A stretch of DNA of 64,000 nucleotides. Source: Mageeibacillus indolicus UPII9-5 (GTDB taxonomy: Bacteria > Bacillota > Clostridia > Saccharofermentanales > Fastidiosipilaceae). The notes under the pieces were generated by a model that was not told the origin of the DNA, did no database searches, and saw only the letters and a list, made by a program, of their open reading frames with translations. Position 1 is the stretch's first letter, and every line of letters begins with the position of its first letter. The stretch is from positions 930,001-994,000 of the forward strand of contig NC_013895.2 in NCBI RefSeq assembly GCF_000025225.2. Direction: 5' to 3'. Both the position numbers and the translations under genes were made by a program. Of the stretch, positions 30,123-38,898 are shown one piece after another.

Positions 30123-31346
30123 TTAAAAACGGTGTTGTGCTTCATTTTGTTTGCGTTTGCGATTTTTGAGGAAGAAGAAGATCCCGATGACGGCAAGTAA
30201 AGCGATCAAGATGAAGGGCAGGTTGTCAAGGAGGACACCGGTAGCGGTCTGTTCTTTATTCTTATAAAGGACATAGTTACCATCTTTGTCCTCACCCAAG
30301 ATGAATTCCTTGGTTTTGAATGGCGTATTTTCACCAGCCTCAATAGTAATTCCGTTAGCCTTACCCTCAATTCCGGGTGTAGTACCGCCTTGCGCATCGG
30401 TTTCTTCAACGGTAACTTTGGAACCGAGCCAGACATTGGAGAATACACCGCTTTGATCATTTTTTAATTTAAATGTGATATCACCATAAGCATTATCAGT
30501 TGGGTTCCCTGATTCTGGAGTGCAAAAATATTTGATTTTGCTATCATCATCAGCTGCTACCGTATCAGGTTTGGTGATGTGAACTTTAAATTCGAAAATT
30601 TGTGCCTTGAAAAGGTCAGATCCCTCAGCTTTCTTTTCGATCCTCAGGCCTTTTTTCTGCTTGGTTTCATCAGGCGGATTTTGGCCACCCGGCACTATCG
30701 GTTTCACTTTTTTGTTATAAATATTGGTGAACTTTAGGCCATTTTCTTCACCAGTTTTGGGATTAGGATTGTATTCAACCTTGGCTTGTTGCGCCGGCGA
30801 GTCAGTGCCATCATTGGCATCAGCTACTTCACGTTTGATAAAGATTTTAGATACCATTAGTTTAGTATCCTTTTTGACAACGAAGAAAGAAATCAAATAC
30901 TTAGCCGGCGACTTCGTCCATTTTTCCTCGTAATCAGTACTATTGGCTGGAGTGATTGCAGCTTCCTCGATTTCATAGGTGAACTGCCCCGGTTTATTCC
31001 AGTTAATTGCTTCCAAATTAAGACTTGCATCCTTGTTAATAGTCTTACCTGTTCCTAGTGTTTCGTTACCGTCATATGCTACTGTCGGAGCAACAATAGT
31101 AGGTAATTTACCTTTATCATTTTCATTCCCGTTAAAAGAATGTTTAGCAAAATTAAAACTAAAAGTTTTAGCCGGCGTCTTGACCCCAACCGGCAATTTG
31201 AGTTTTTTCAAGATTTTCAGTTCCGTAATCGGCTGAGGATCAGCAGCACTTACCGCCGCGCTACCAGTCCATACAATTCCCGAACTGACCAAAGTCAGCA
31301 AAGCAACCACAGAGGCAGCTACCTTCTTCAAAAACAGTTTTTTCAT
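30123..31346 (-). CDS. Major pilin-like protein with two isopeptide (Spy0128-type) domains
   Basis: The 407-residue secreted protein has a signal peptide (KKVAASVVALLTLVSSGIVW) and two Spy0128/FctA-type beta domains. Domain 1 (about 45-212) has KTFSFNFAK at its start, YEIEE with the catalytic Glu position and FTNIYN at its end. Domain 2 (about 230-365) has FEFKVHITK, VTVEET and VLYKNK. The Lys, Glu and Asn of such motifs form intramolecular isopeptide bonds. The C-terminus has a hydrophobic helix (376-393) and KNRKRK, but the sorting motif is TATGV (367-371) instead of LPXTG or the EVPTG/QVPTG of FCT pilins. AAGGAAGG lies upstream of the ATG. It sits between the SipA-like and sortase genes. 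Confidence 0.85.
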   Translation of the reverse strand: MKKLFLKKVAASVVALLTLVSSGIVWTGSAAVSAADPQPITELKILKKLKLPVGVKTPAKTFSFNFAKHSFNGNENDKGKLPTIVAPTVAYDGNETLGTGKTINKDASLNLEAINWNKPGQFTYEIEEAAITPANSTDYEEKWTKSPAKYLISFFVVKKDTKLMVSKIFIKREVADANDGTDSPAQQAKVEYNPNPKTGEENGLKFTNIYNKKVKPIVPGGQNPPDETKQKKGLRIEKKAEGSDLFKAQIFEFKVHITKPDTVAADDDSKIKYFCTPESGNPTDNAYGDITFKLKNDQSGVFSNVWLGSKVTVEETDAQGGTTPGIEGKANGITIEAGENTPFKTKEFILGEDKDGNYVLYKNKEQTATGVLLDNLPFILIALLAVIGIFFFLKNRKRKQNEAQHRF

Positions 31347-31427
31347 AAACTTACCTTCCTTTTAAATCTAATTTATGTTCAAATAGTATATCAATTAATT
31401 TCGTCGCCTAATCTTGTGGCTACAAAA

Positions 31428-32318
31428 CTAAATACCTCGGTTACGCACGACACTGAACACTCGGCCACTGATTTCATTCTTTTTTATCGGGCCGAAGATG
31501 CGACTGTCCGTTGTTTTATCGCGATTATCACCCAGAATAAAATATTCATCCGGCTTTAAAGTCACCGGGAAAGCGATTCCGGCTTCCAGCGGCCTAGTTT
31601 CCTTGAAAATTTTGGGTTCATATTGCCCAGCATCGTTGACCTTTAGGCCGGCGGAGTCGATATTTACCGTATCGCCTGGTCGAGCCACAATACGTGCGGC
31701 ACGAATTTTGCCTTGATAGCGAAAGGCAATCACCTCACCAACTTTGTACTCGCGCGGCAGGCGATAGAACAAAAGCATATCACCGGGTTCAACATTCGGC
31801 ACCATGCCTAAGTCATTAACGCGACCGATCCCAAAAACAAAGCTAAAAATCGCCGCCAAAACTACCCCAACCGAAACGACTTTAATCAGGCAACGCAGGG
31901 CGGCATCCACGATTGGTCGCTTGTTGAGCCGCGAGAACTCTCCTTGGCCATGATGTGTTTGACGATATTTGCCCAATATATTCCCTGCCATTAACGGCGT
32001 TGCCCTATTCAGGTCAGTCTCTGGAACGAAGGGCTTTACTGCCTGATTTCCGGCATTTACTTCTGCAGCGAACTGTTGTGCCGGTATCACTGACAAAAGT
32101 TGTTCCGGGATATTCGCCGGCCGCCGCACTTGCTCGGCTACAGCAGTAGATGATTGAGGGGCAGCATTCTTATTAGTCCCTGCCAGATAAAGCGGCCGCA
32201 CCCCACCTTCTGCCCTGCCACTTACACCTACACTCATAGCAGAATCCATACCGGATACAGAAGCACGACACTGGATATTCACATCGCTATAATCTAAAAA
32301 TGTAGCTAATTTACGCAC
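31428..32318 (-). CDS. SipA-like signal peptidase I homologue, predicted catalytically inactive
   Basis: The 296-residue protein has a 130-residue Ala/Pro-rich N-terminal region without a clear fold, one membrane helix (about 141-163) and a signal peptidase I domain. Conserved parts are the PGDMLLFYRL strand, RIVARPGDTVNI and box E ILGDNRDKTTDSRIFGPI. The catalytic Ser position in SMxPT is Gly171 (GMVPNVEPGD), and the Lys before the RVxGxPGD strand is Ala208. Both members of the Ser-Lys dyad are therefore missing, as known for streptococcal SipA, which is needed for FCT pilus assembly without being a working peptidase. The start is GTG with GAGGAGGTG upstream. It lies between the large surface protein and the pilin genes. 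Confidence 0.85.
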   Translation of the reverse strand: MRKLATFLDYSDVNIQCRASVSGMDSAMSVGVSGRAEGGVRPLYLAGTNKNAAPQSSTAVAEQVRRPANIPEQLLSVIPAQQFAAEVNAGNQAVKPFVPETDLNRATPLMAGNILGKYRQTHHGQGEFSRLNKRPIVDAALRCLIKVVSVGVVLAAIFSFVFGIGRVNDLGMVPNVEPGDMLLFYRLPREYKVGEVIAFRYQGKIRAARIVARPGDTVNIDSAGLKVNDAGQYEPKIFKETRPLEAGIAFPVTLKPDEYFILGDNRDKTTDSRIFGPIKKNEISGRVFSVVRNRGI

Positions 32319-32351
32319 GGTTCACCTCCTCTTTTATCTGCAAGCACATAT

Positions 32352-34805
32352 CTATAAGCATCTGCGAGAACTGCCGGCGACCGATCTATGTTTGCGTCGA
32401 TACAGAATCAAAGCCCCAGTCAAAGCACTGAAGGAACTAATTCCTTGCCAAACAGCTTTGCCGGATAAATCATTGCCGACCGGAATTATCGCCAGATCCT
32501 TTTGGACAACTATTGTTATCTGGCACTCAGTAAAATTCTTAGTATAATCACCGTCGACCCCTTTAACGTTCGGATCCTTGTTGTACCACTTATCCTCAGA
32601 ACGAAATTTCAGGTTGTATACCTTCTGCGTCTCCCCAGGTTTCCATTCAATCCCTTTCACCTGACCGGTAACCTTGGTTTCGTAACGCGTGCATGCCCTA
32701 TAACCATCTCCCGGTTTGAAGCTATCATTCTTGGTAACATTCTCAATTTTAAGCCCGTTAGGAAGTTTACCTTTGAAAAATTTGCCGTCTGCGGAATCAC
32801 CTTCGGAATAACCTTCGTAAGTGAGGGCATTGAAATTCGGCTTGCCATAGCTGTCATTGTCAAACTGGTTTTCCTTGTCATAAGCAAAAATTACGGGCGC
32901 ACGACGTGGATCTATCGGCTGAGAATTCTGCGCCTTACCGTATGGCGGATCAGTAATTTTGCGCTCTTCCTTTAGGGTTAATACCGGTCGGTGATCTGGG
33001 CCAAGACTGCAATCCTTTTCGCAGCAGTTCATTATTGGTTTTTTATGGTCTTCTTCGGTATATGCTGGGTCATTATTATGCAAAAAGCGAAAAGTATAGT
33101 CGGGAAATTTCACCCCTACATCACCATTTTCCCGCACATGCATATAGTTTTTTTGCTGCTTTTCAGGAATTTTCGGATCACGGTCGTGACTATGGGCGTC
33201 AGTAAGTTCCGACAAAATAACTTTATCGTTATACTTTGGATCAGACTTGTAATATTTAATAGTACTTTCAAAGACCTTGTCCTTGACTTCTTTGCGCTCC
33301 GCTTGCGTCAATTTATGTTTGTTACGAACATAAATTGTCTCTGGACGTTTTAAAAAATGCCTTCCGCGCATACCAAATGGTCCATGCCATATTGAGCGCT
33401 GATACTTTCCGGCACGATTACTAAAGGTCACGCCTATGGGGGTATCCGACGGATCGATCCCATTATAACTGTCAATAGGGAAAGTTACTTCCCAAGTAAA
33501 GAATGTGTCTTGTTTTACTGGCCGTGTCACTCTCCAAGCTGTTTTAAAAATTCCATTGTTTAAATATCCACTCACAGTTTCCGCAGCTGTTTTTACACCA
33601 GGATCAAGTATGCCATTTTTTCTCAAAGTATCAGTATTAGTATAAAAGGACTCTTCTCTATAAAAATCGGTACTTTTATCCATCTCTTTATACTCTTTAC
33701 CGGTTGAATCTGTTTTTGTAACAGTTTTATTTTCTAAAATGCCATAGCACCCATGAATATTACTACACCCATGCTCATTTTCAGCATCAATAGCTGTTAC
33801 TTCTTTTTGAAAATTTAATTTTCCGTTGTTTTTATCATATTCTCTTTCAATAATTTTGACGTGATTTGCTTCATTTTTGGAAAGAGGCAAACACAGATTC
33901 ACCACTCCATTTTTCCATCCAAAGCCTCCTCCTATCCACGGTCCACCGTCTTTATTAAACGTTATTAAAAAAGTTATCGATTTCTTATCATATTTTTTTC
34001 GTTCCACAGTAAAGTTCTTTATAGTAGCATCTAAGCCTTCACCTGTGTTGTCATTAGAAATGTAAAAATAACGATCCATTGCATCAAACTTGTCATCTTC
34101 TTCAGCATTTTTAGGATATCCTTCTATAGGAGGATTAGGATCTAAGTACCACAAACCTTCCCTTGTAGCAAAATCTCCGCCTTTGTTTTTTCCGGCCACC
34201 GCCTGATACAATTCATTAATCCGCCTAGTCGCCTTTTGCAAAATGCCGTGATATTTCCTAAGTACCTCAACCGAAAGCTTATCCTTATTCGCGGAATAAT
34301 CAGCTTCAATTTTCGCCAATGCTGCCTTGGTCTCGGTAAGCGTGTCAACTAATTCCTTCAGCTGCTTTTCCTTGCCCAACAAATTCAAAACGATAATCGG
34401 ATCATCTTTCTTACCAGTTGAGCCGGGAATCCGATCCAATTTTTTCTTATGCAGAAAATCAAACGTCTTGTGCAAACTAGATATATACTCTTCTATTTCG
34501 TACATCAGCTGTCTTTTTTCTTGCAATTCAGCCTCGGTTGCCGCCGTAGCTTCCTCAGTCCGCGCGTCGCCGCCGGCTTTCTCCATTGAACCATCATTTT
34601 TCCGTGTCAAATCATCATCATTAGCATTATTAACGTAATTGGCAGATTCACCAGATTTAAGCGTATCAGCATGCTTATTCACACCAGAATTCGGACGATG
34701 CTCTTCCATTTCCTGTACCGCATAAACGATAGGACAAAATGAACCAGCTGATAAGGCAAGGCATAGAGATATGAGCACAATCAAAGCTTTTTCAGTCCGC
34801 AACAT
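32352..34805 (-). CDS. Large secreted pilus-locus surface protein (adhesin/tip candidate)
   Basis: The 817-residue protein heads the pilus operon and has no family I recognise. It begins with a signal peptide (ALIVLISLCLALSAGSFCPIVYA), then a charged region with a predicted coiled-coil (about residues 85-205). A long beta-rich region follows with many aromatic and charged residues and a Cys-rich patch (NCCEKDCS). The C-terminus has IPVGN, a weakly hydrophobic stretch (VWQGISSFSALTGALILY) and RRKHR, resembling a degenerate wall-sorting signal. In FCT loci this position belongs to the Cpa-type ancillary adhesin. GAGGG lies about 12 nt before the ATG, farther than usual. SipA-like follows after 33 nt. 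Confidence 0.7.
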   Translation of the reverse strand: MLRTEKALIVLISLCLALSAGSFCPIVYAVQEMEEHRPNSGVNKHADTLKSGESANYVNNANDDDLTRKNDGSMEKAGGDARTEEATAATEAELQEKRQLMYEIEEYISSLHKTFDFLHKKKLDRIPGSTGKKDDPIIVLNLLGKEKQLKELVDTLTETKAALAKIEADYSANKDKLSVEVLRKYHGILQKATRRINELYQAVAGKNKGGDFATREGLWYLDPNPPIEGYPKNAEEDDKFDAMDRYFYISNDNTGEGLDATIKNFTVERKKYDKKSITFLITFNKDGGPWIGGGFGWKNGVVNLCLPLSKNEANHVKIIEREYDKNNGKLNFQKEVTAIDAENEHGCSNIHGCYGILENKTVTKTDSTGKEYKEMDKSTDFYREESFYTNTDTLRKNGILDPGVKTAAETVSGYLNNGIFKTAWRVTRPVKQDTFFTWEVTFPIDSYNGIDPSDTPIGVTFSNRAGKYQRSIWHGPFGMRGRHFLKRPETIYVRNKHKLTQAERKEVKDKVFESTIKYYKSDPKYNDKVILSELTDAHSHDRDPKIPEKQQKNYMHVRENGDVGVKFPDYTFRFLHNNDPAYTEEDHKKPIMNCCEKDCSLGPDHRPVLTLKEERKITDPPYGKAQNSQPIDPRRAPVIFAYDKENQFDNDSYGKPNFNALTYEGYSEGDSADGKFFKGKLPNGLKIENVTKNDSFKPGDGYRACTRYETKVTGQVKGIEWKPGETQKVYNLKFRSEDKWYNKDPNVKGVDGDYTKNFTECQITIVVQKDLAIIPVGNDLSGKAVWQGISSFSALTGALILYRRKHRSVAGSSRRCL

Positions 34806-35001
34806 AAAATGAACGTCCCTCTTAAAGGCAAAATAAAATTCTTTTGTTTCTAAGTTAGACCTATTTTACAATATAATTATGTTTAAGACTATAGGAATAT
34901 GTATTATTTTATATTTTTTAACAGCATTGTAATTGTTCTGTTATTTTGCGCAATCAAACAATTTCTATTTCGAACATTTGTAAAATAAGAAAACAAAAAA
35001 G
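34806..35001 (-). other. AT-rich region upstream of the pilus operon
   Basis: No gene is visible. On the minus strand it is very AT-rich and holds TTGTAAAAT (near 34870) as a possible -10 for the pilus operon, but no convincing -35. Long A/T runs (34890-34925, 34980-35010) could give curved DNA. Confidence 0.4.
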
Positions 35002-35037
35002 AAAATAAAACGCTCCCATGCAAATCGCACAGGAGCG
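35002..35037 (-). terminator. Terminator of the DUF1846 gene
   Basis: On the minus strand CGCTCCTGTGC pairs with GCATGGGAGCG (11 bp, two G-U pairs, 5-nt loop), followed by TTTTATTTTC. It separates the DUF1846 gene from the pilus operon. Confidence 0.8.
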
Positions 35038-35145
35038 CAAATTACCAAGAATACTAACGCAAAATCCGGATCAACAACATAGCCAAGGTCGAGTCAACAA
35101 ATAGGCAATATTTCGGTACGCTGCAGTTAGGTTAACTTAATCGCG

Positions 35146-36633
35146 TCAAGCTTTGGTATAAAGCTTCTTGGAGCGGAAATTCGGGTCAGATGTATAATTA
35201 AGCTTCAATTTACGCAAAACATTCTGATCCACCGCGTCCATGATAACCGTTGCATGGGCTTCACAGCCGCTCAATTCAAACAGATGCGACAAGGCGGCAT
35301 GGCTCAGCGGATTGGTCGTAGCTGAAATTGCCAGAGCAATAAGTACTTCGTCCAAATGCAGACGCGGGTTGTTATTGCCAAGAGACTTTACCTTCAGTTC
35401 GGTAATCGGCTCAATTATGTGAGGGGAAATAAGCGGAATGTCATCAATAATTCCACCCAAGGCCTTTAAAGCGTTGAGCAGACAAGCAGATGGCGCACCC
35501 AACAGCTTGGTGCGACGACCGGTGACAATTTTGCCGTTAGGCAATTCAATGGCCATAGCATAAGTTTCTGCTTCGGCGGCTTTCTCCCGTGCCGCTTCGA
35601 CAACTTTGCGATCTTGTGGATCAATCTTAGCCTGCGTCATGATCAATTCCAGCTTATCAATCATGGCCTGTGTCGCATTTCCCTCTTTCAAGTCACACAA
35701 AGTTTTATAATAACGCCTTATAATCTCGGCATTTCCAGCCTCCGTTGCGGCAGCGTCATCAATAATACAGAAACCAGCACGGTTAACCCCCATGTCTGTA
35801 GGAGATTTATAGGGACAGGTTCCGGATATTTTTTCCATAATAGAGCGCAAGACCGGGAAAATCTCCACATCACGGTTGTAGTTTATCGTAGTGACACCGT
35901 AAGCTTCCAGATGGAATGGATCAATCATATTTATGTCATTCAAATCAGCGGTTGCCGCTTCATAGGCACGGTTGACACTGTGTGAGAGCGGTAAATTCCA
36001 TATTGGAAATGTTTCAAACTTGGCATAACCGGCCTTGACACCGTGCTTGTACTCTTGATACATCTGAGATAAGCAGGTTGCCATCTTGCCTGAACCAGGA
36101 CCGGGTGCCGTGACAACTACCAGCGGCCGTGAAGTCTTGATATAGTCGTTACGGCCGAAACCATCTTCACTGACAATCTTATTTACATTGCTCGGATACC
36201 CTTCGATCGGATAGGAGTAATACGTCGCAATCTCCATCTGTTCCAAGTGCTTGCGGAATTTTATCGCCGCCGGCTGATTGGCAAATTGCGTGATCATAAC
36301 TGAGCCTACCAAAAGACCTACCGATCTAAACGCATCGATCAAACGCAAAACTTCCATGTCATAGGTAATACCTAAGTCACCACGCACTTTTTCGCCGGCA
36401 ATATCGGCCGCATTAATCGAAATAATAATTTCGACTTGTTCTTTGAGCTTAAGCAGCATTTTCAGCTTGCTGTCCGGTTGGAAGCCCGGCAAAACTCGTG
36501 AAGCATGTCCGTCATCGAACAATTTACCACCAAATTCTAGGTACAACTTGTTGTCAAATTGTTTAATCCTCTCCAAAATATGTTCAGACTGAGTCTGCAA
36601 ATATTTTTCGTTGTCAAAAGCTAATTTTTGCAT
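35146..36633 (-). CDS. DUF1846 domain-containing protein
   Basis: The 495-residue cytoplasmic protein of the DUF1846 family (COG4868) has structural data but no agreed function. Matching segments are the N-terminal LYLEFGGKLFDDGHASRVLPGF, the GLLVGSVMITQFANQPAA region, VVTAPGPGSGKMATCLSQMY, which looks like a nucleotide-binding loop, and FPIWNLPLSHSVNRAYEAAT. The length matches the family. The ATG at 36633 has GAGG upstream; an ORF extension to 36660 has no site. A promoter overlaps the end of the deacetylase gene, and a terminator follows, so it appears to be a single-gene unit. Confidence 0.9.
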   Translation of the reverse strand: MQKLAFDNEKYLQTQSEHILERIKQFDNKLYLEFGGKLFDDGHASRVLPGFQPDSKLKMLLKLKEQVEIIISINAADIAGEKVRGDLGITYDMEVLRLIDAFRSVGLLVGSVMITQFANQPAAIKFRKHLEQMEIATYYSYPIEGYPSNVNKIVSEDGFGRNDYIKTSRPLVVVTAPGPGSGKMATCLSQMYQEYKHGVKAGYAKFETFPIWNLPLSHSVNRAYEAATADLNDINMIDPFHLEAYGVTTINYNRDVEIFPVLRSIMEKISGTCPYKSPTDMGVNRAGFCIIDDAAATEAGNAEIIRRYYKTLCDLKEGNATQAMIDKLELIMTQAKIDPQDRKVVEAAREKAAEAETYAMAIELPNGKIVTGRRTKLLGAPSACLLNALKALGGIIDDIPLISPHIIEPITELKVKSLGNNNPRLHLDEVLIALAISATTNPLSHAALSHLFELSGCEAHATVIMDAVDQNVLRKLKLNYTSDPNFRSKKLYTKA

Positions 36634-36679
36634 ATTTTTGCCTCTTTCTAAAGTACCCAATAAAAATCACATAGCGCAC

Positions 36680-36708
36680 ATTATACAACTGCATTTACGC
36701 AAATTCAA
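36680..36708 (-). promoter_or_regulatory. Promoter of the DUF1846 gene
   Basis: On the minus strand TTGAAT, a 17-nt spacer and a perfect TATAAT lie about 50 nt before the start codon and overlap the last codon of the deacetylase gene. Confidence 0.65.
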
Positions 36709-37889
36709 TGCAAAGAGGCAAATTTATACCCTCTACTCCGGTAGTAGTCTATGATGGTCGGCAGACTCTGGGGAATCAGCATTTTATCTACGGTGTCATG
36801 CATTAAAACCACATAAACCTGTTTAGTCGGGCTGTAACGCATCGACTGAATTATGTATTTCATAACGCCTTCAACTGAAGTCGGGCGCCGCGCCGGAATA
36901 TCTGCCAAGCCGGCCATAGCATTCCAGTCAATCCAATATACCCCAGCCTCCTTTAGTGCTTCATCAGCCGCCGGCAAATTATTCCATGACATGTGCCCGC
37001 CAGGGTATCGCCAAACGTGGGTGAAAAAATCATCGCCCAAAATACGCTTAATTGCAGCTTGAGTTGCTTCCGCCTGTGCCATAATCGTTCTTACATCAGC
37101 GTGACGGTTAGGGTACAGCTCATTGTAATTGTGATTAAAACTGTGCATCGCCACTGCGTGACCCTCGGCTTTAATTCTTTGCAGGATCGGAGCCGTTGCC
37201 CTGCCCAACGATTGACCACATAAAAAGAATGTACCGGGAACATTTTGCGCGTGCAAAACATCAAGTATGGCGGGGGTGGATTTGGTATTGATACCATCAT
37301 CAAAGGTCAAGAACACATACTTATCGCCTAAAACATTATTATTGTTGCCAGTTATAATGGAATTAACCTGTTCAACCGCAAAACTTACATAACCTAATTC
37401 ATTGGTATGGCTGAAAGCACGCTCGCCTTGTTCACCGTCTGCTCGTTGAGCCCCTTTGCCTTCTCCTTGTACATTAGTATTTTCTTTACTGTCAGCCCCG
37501 GCCTTGCCTAAATTATCTTCAGCCTTTTCGCCGGAATTATGCTTCGCGCCGTCCAAATTCGAAATACTTGGAGCAGGCGAGTCACCATCACTCCCAGCTT
37601 GCTTGCCGTCATTTTCAAACGCGCCCTCTACCAACGAACTTCCAGATTCCGCACTTAAATCAACTTCATTCCACAGCGGGAAGCTAAATTGAGCCGTACC
37701 GTAAACTTCTGTAGCCCAAGGCAGAACCTCCGGGCTTGACATGTCGCCAACCGCGCCGTTGTAGGGCCGTTTATCAGATCCCGACATCGTAATATAAAAA
37801 TATGTTCCTGTAAGTACAGCCAACATACATATTGTCGCGACCAAAATTAAAACTCTATTATGCCGGCTGTTAAAGCTCGAATTTATCAC
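36705..37889 (-). CDS. Polysaccharide deacetylase (NodB homology), membrane-anchored
   Basis: The 394-residue protein has an N-terminal membrane helix (VLILVATICMLAVLTGTYFY), a 120-residue low-complexity Gly/Ser/Asp/Glu linker and a carbohydrate esterase 4 domain (about 185-390). Catalytic motifs are TFDDG (catalytic base and metal Asp), HSFNH (metal His pair), RYPGGHMSW and the C-terminal VVLMHDT. Such enzymes deacetylate peptidoglycan GlcNAc or MurNAc, or other N-acetylated glycans, outside the cell. The start is GTG with AAGGA about 8 nt upstream. Confidence 0.9.
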   Translation of the reverse strand: MINSSFNSRHNRVLILVATICMLAVLTGTYFYITMSGSDKRPYNGAVGDMSSPEVLPWATEVYGTAQFSFPLWNEVDLSAESGSSLVEGAFENDGKQAGSDGDSPAPSISNLDGAKHNSGEKAEDNLGKAGADSKENTNVQGEGKGAQRADGEQGERAFSHTNELGYVSFAVEQVNSIITGNNNNVLGDKYVFLTFDDGINTKSTPAILDVLHAQNVPGTFFLCGQSLGRATAPILQRIKAEGHAVAMHSFNHNYNELYPNRHADVRTIMAQAEATQAAIKRILGDDFFTHVWRYPGGHMSWNNLPAADEALKEAGVYWIDWNAMAGLADIPARRPTSVEGVMKYIIQSMRYSPTKQVYVVLMHDTVDKMLIPQSLPTIIDYYRSRGYKFASLH

Positions 37890-38030
37890 AACCTATTCCT
37901 TCTTTCAAATATCCACAATCTTTACCAATCGTTTCCCCTGCTTACTTTTCCTTCAAGTCTGTCCTGCATTTCCAAAATGTCCGCACGGTGCTTGTAGGCC
38001 ACCTGCCCAGCCTGAATTTGATTTACAAGC

Positions 38031-38516
38031 TCATATCCGTCGACCTAATTTTGTATAAGGAGTCGTGCCATAGCGATGAACTTCGAGCTTATGGGTGCGG
38101 TATAAATAAAACAATACAGCCTGCTGCAAGACTGTAGCCAATATTGCCCCGACAGCCAAAACCGCTAAGTAAATCTTAGCCGGTCGATCAATCACCAATA
38201 AGCATGCCACCGGTACCAACAGAAAAAGTACGTTCAATGTCATTCTATACTTATATGGGAAAAGGAAAATACAATCCGGATTATCGGTGTAATACTCAAA
38301 AATACCGGGGATATATGAACGCCAATTGCGCTTTAATTTAAGTTCCTCCGCTCGCGGCAAATAATTTGTCACACCATTTTGGCGATTTTCCGCAAATTTA
38401 CGCGCAATTTCCGCTGGAGATTTGCCCTGTCTGGCATAGAAATCTCGTTCATAGCGTTCATATAGTGCTCGCAATTTCTTCTGCTCTGCTGTCATATTTT
38501 GCCCATTCTCATTCAT
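38031..38516 (-). CDS. Small membrane protein, unknown function
   Basis: The 161-residue protein has a charged, helical N-terminal half (YERYERDFYARQGKSPAEIA, RNWRSYIPGIFEYY), then two membrane helices (about 93-110 and 116-137), then a short basic tail ending KLGRRI. No family is recognised. A GGTGATG near the ATG may serve as ribosome-binding site. Immediately after its stop, another frame stays open for about 35 codons and looks protein-like (VDGYELVNQIQAGQVAYKHR), so the C-terminus may have been changed by a frameshift (inference). Confidence 0.7.
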   Translation of the reverse strand: MNENGQNMTAEQKKLRALYERYERDFYARQGKSPAEIARKFAENRQNGVTNYLPRAEELKLKRNWRSYIPGIFEYYTDNPDCIFLFPYKYRMTLNVLFLLVPVACLLVIDRPAKIYLAVLAVGAILATVLQQAVLFYLYRTHKLEVHRYGTTPYTKLGRRI

Positions 38517-38898
38517 ATAACATCACCTATATTTTTATATTTGTCATTATTAATTTGCTCGAATTATTATCGACCCGGCTCCAGTTAGATTATTTACAAG
38601 ATACCCTATTATTAGTTTTGGCACAAGCGCAATCGGGTGCTATTTTTAATTTGTTAGAGAGATGTAATTTTGCATGTCTACGTAGAAATTCTGGCATCAA
38701 TTCTTCCACGTAAAATCAAGTGTTTTAGTCTAAAAAATCAAGCTAACTAACGTCGCGTCGATACAGGAGAATTTTGAGATGGAAATATGTTACACATAAG
38801 ATTGTGAAGAAGTTGTAATTTACTATATGTGAGTCGTCAACTATAGATCGGAGGCTAAGCTAAAACTGATTAGGCCATCAACTTTAGCCTGGCACTGC
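38517..38898. other. Intergenic region without a convincing gene
   Basis: About 380 bases between the small membrane protein and the fructokinase. It is AT-rich with several stop codons in every frame. A loose compound stem (GGCTAA... with ...TTAGCC) near 38850-38890, just downstream of the kinase stop, could be a weak transcription stop. No promoter is clear. Confidence 0.4.
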
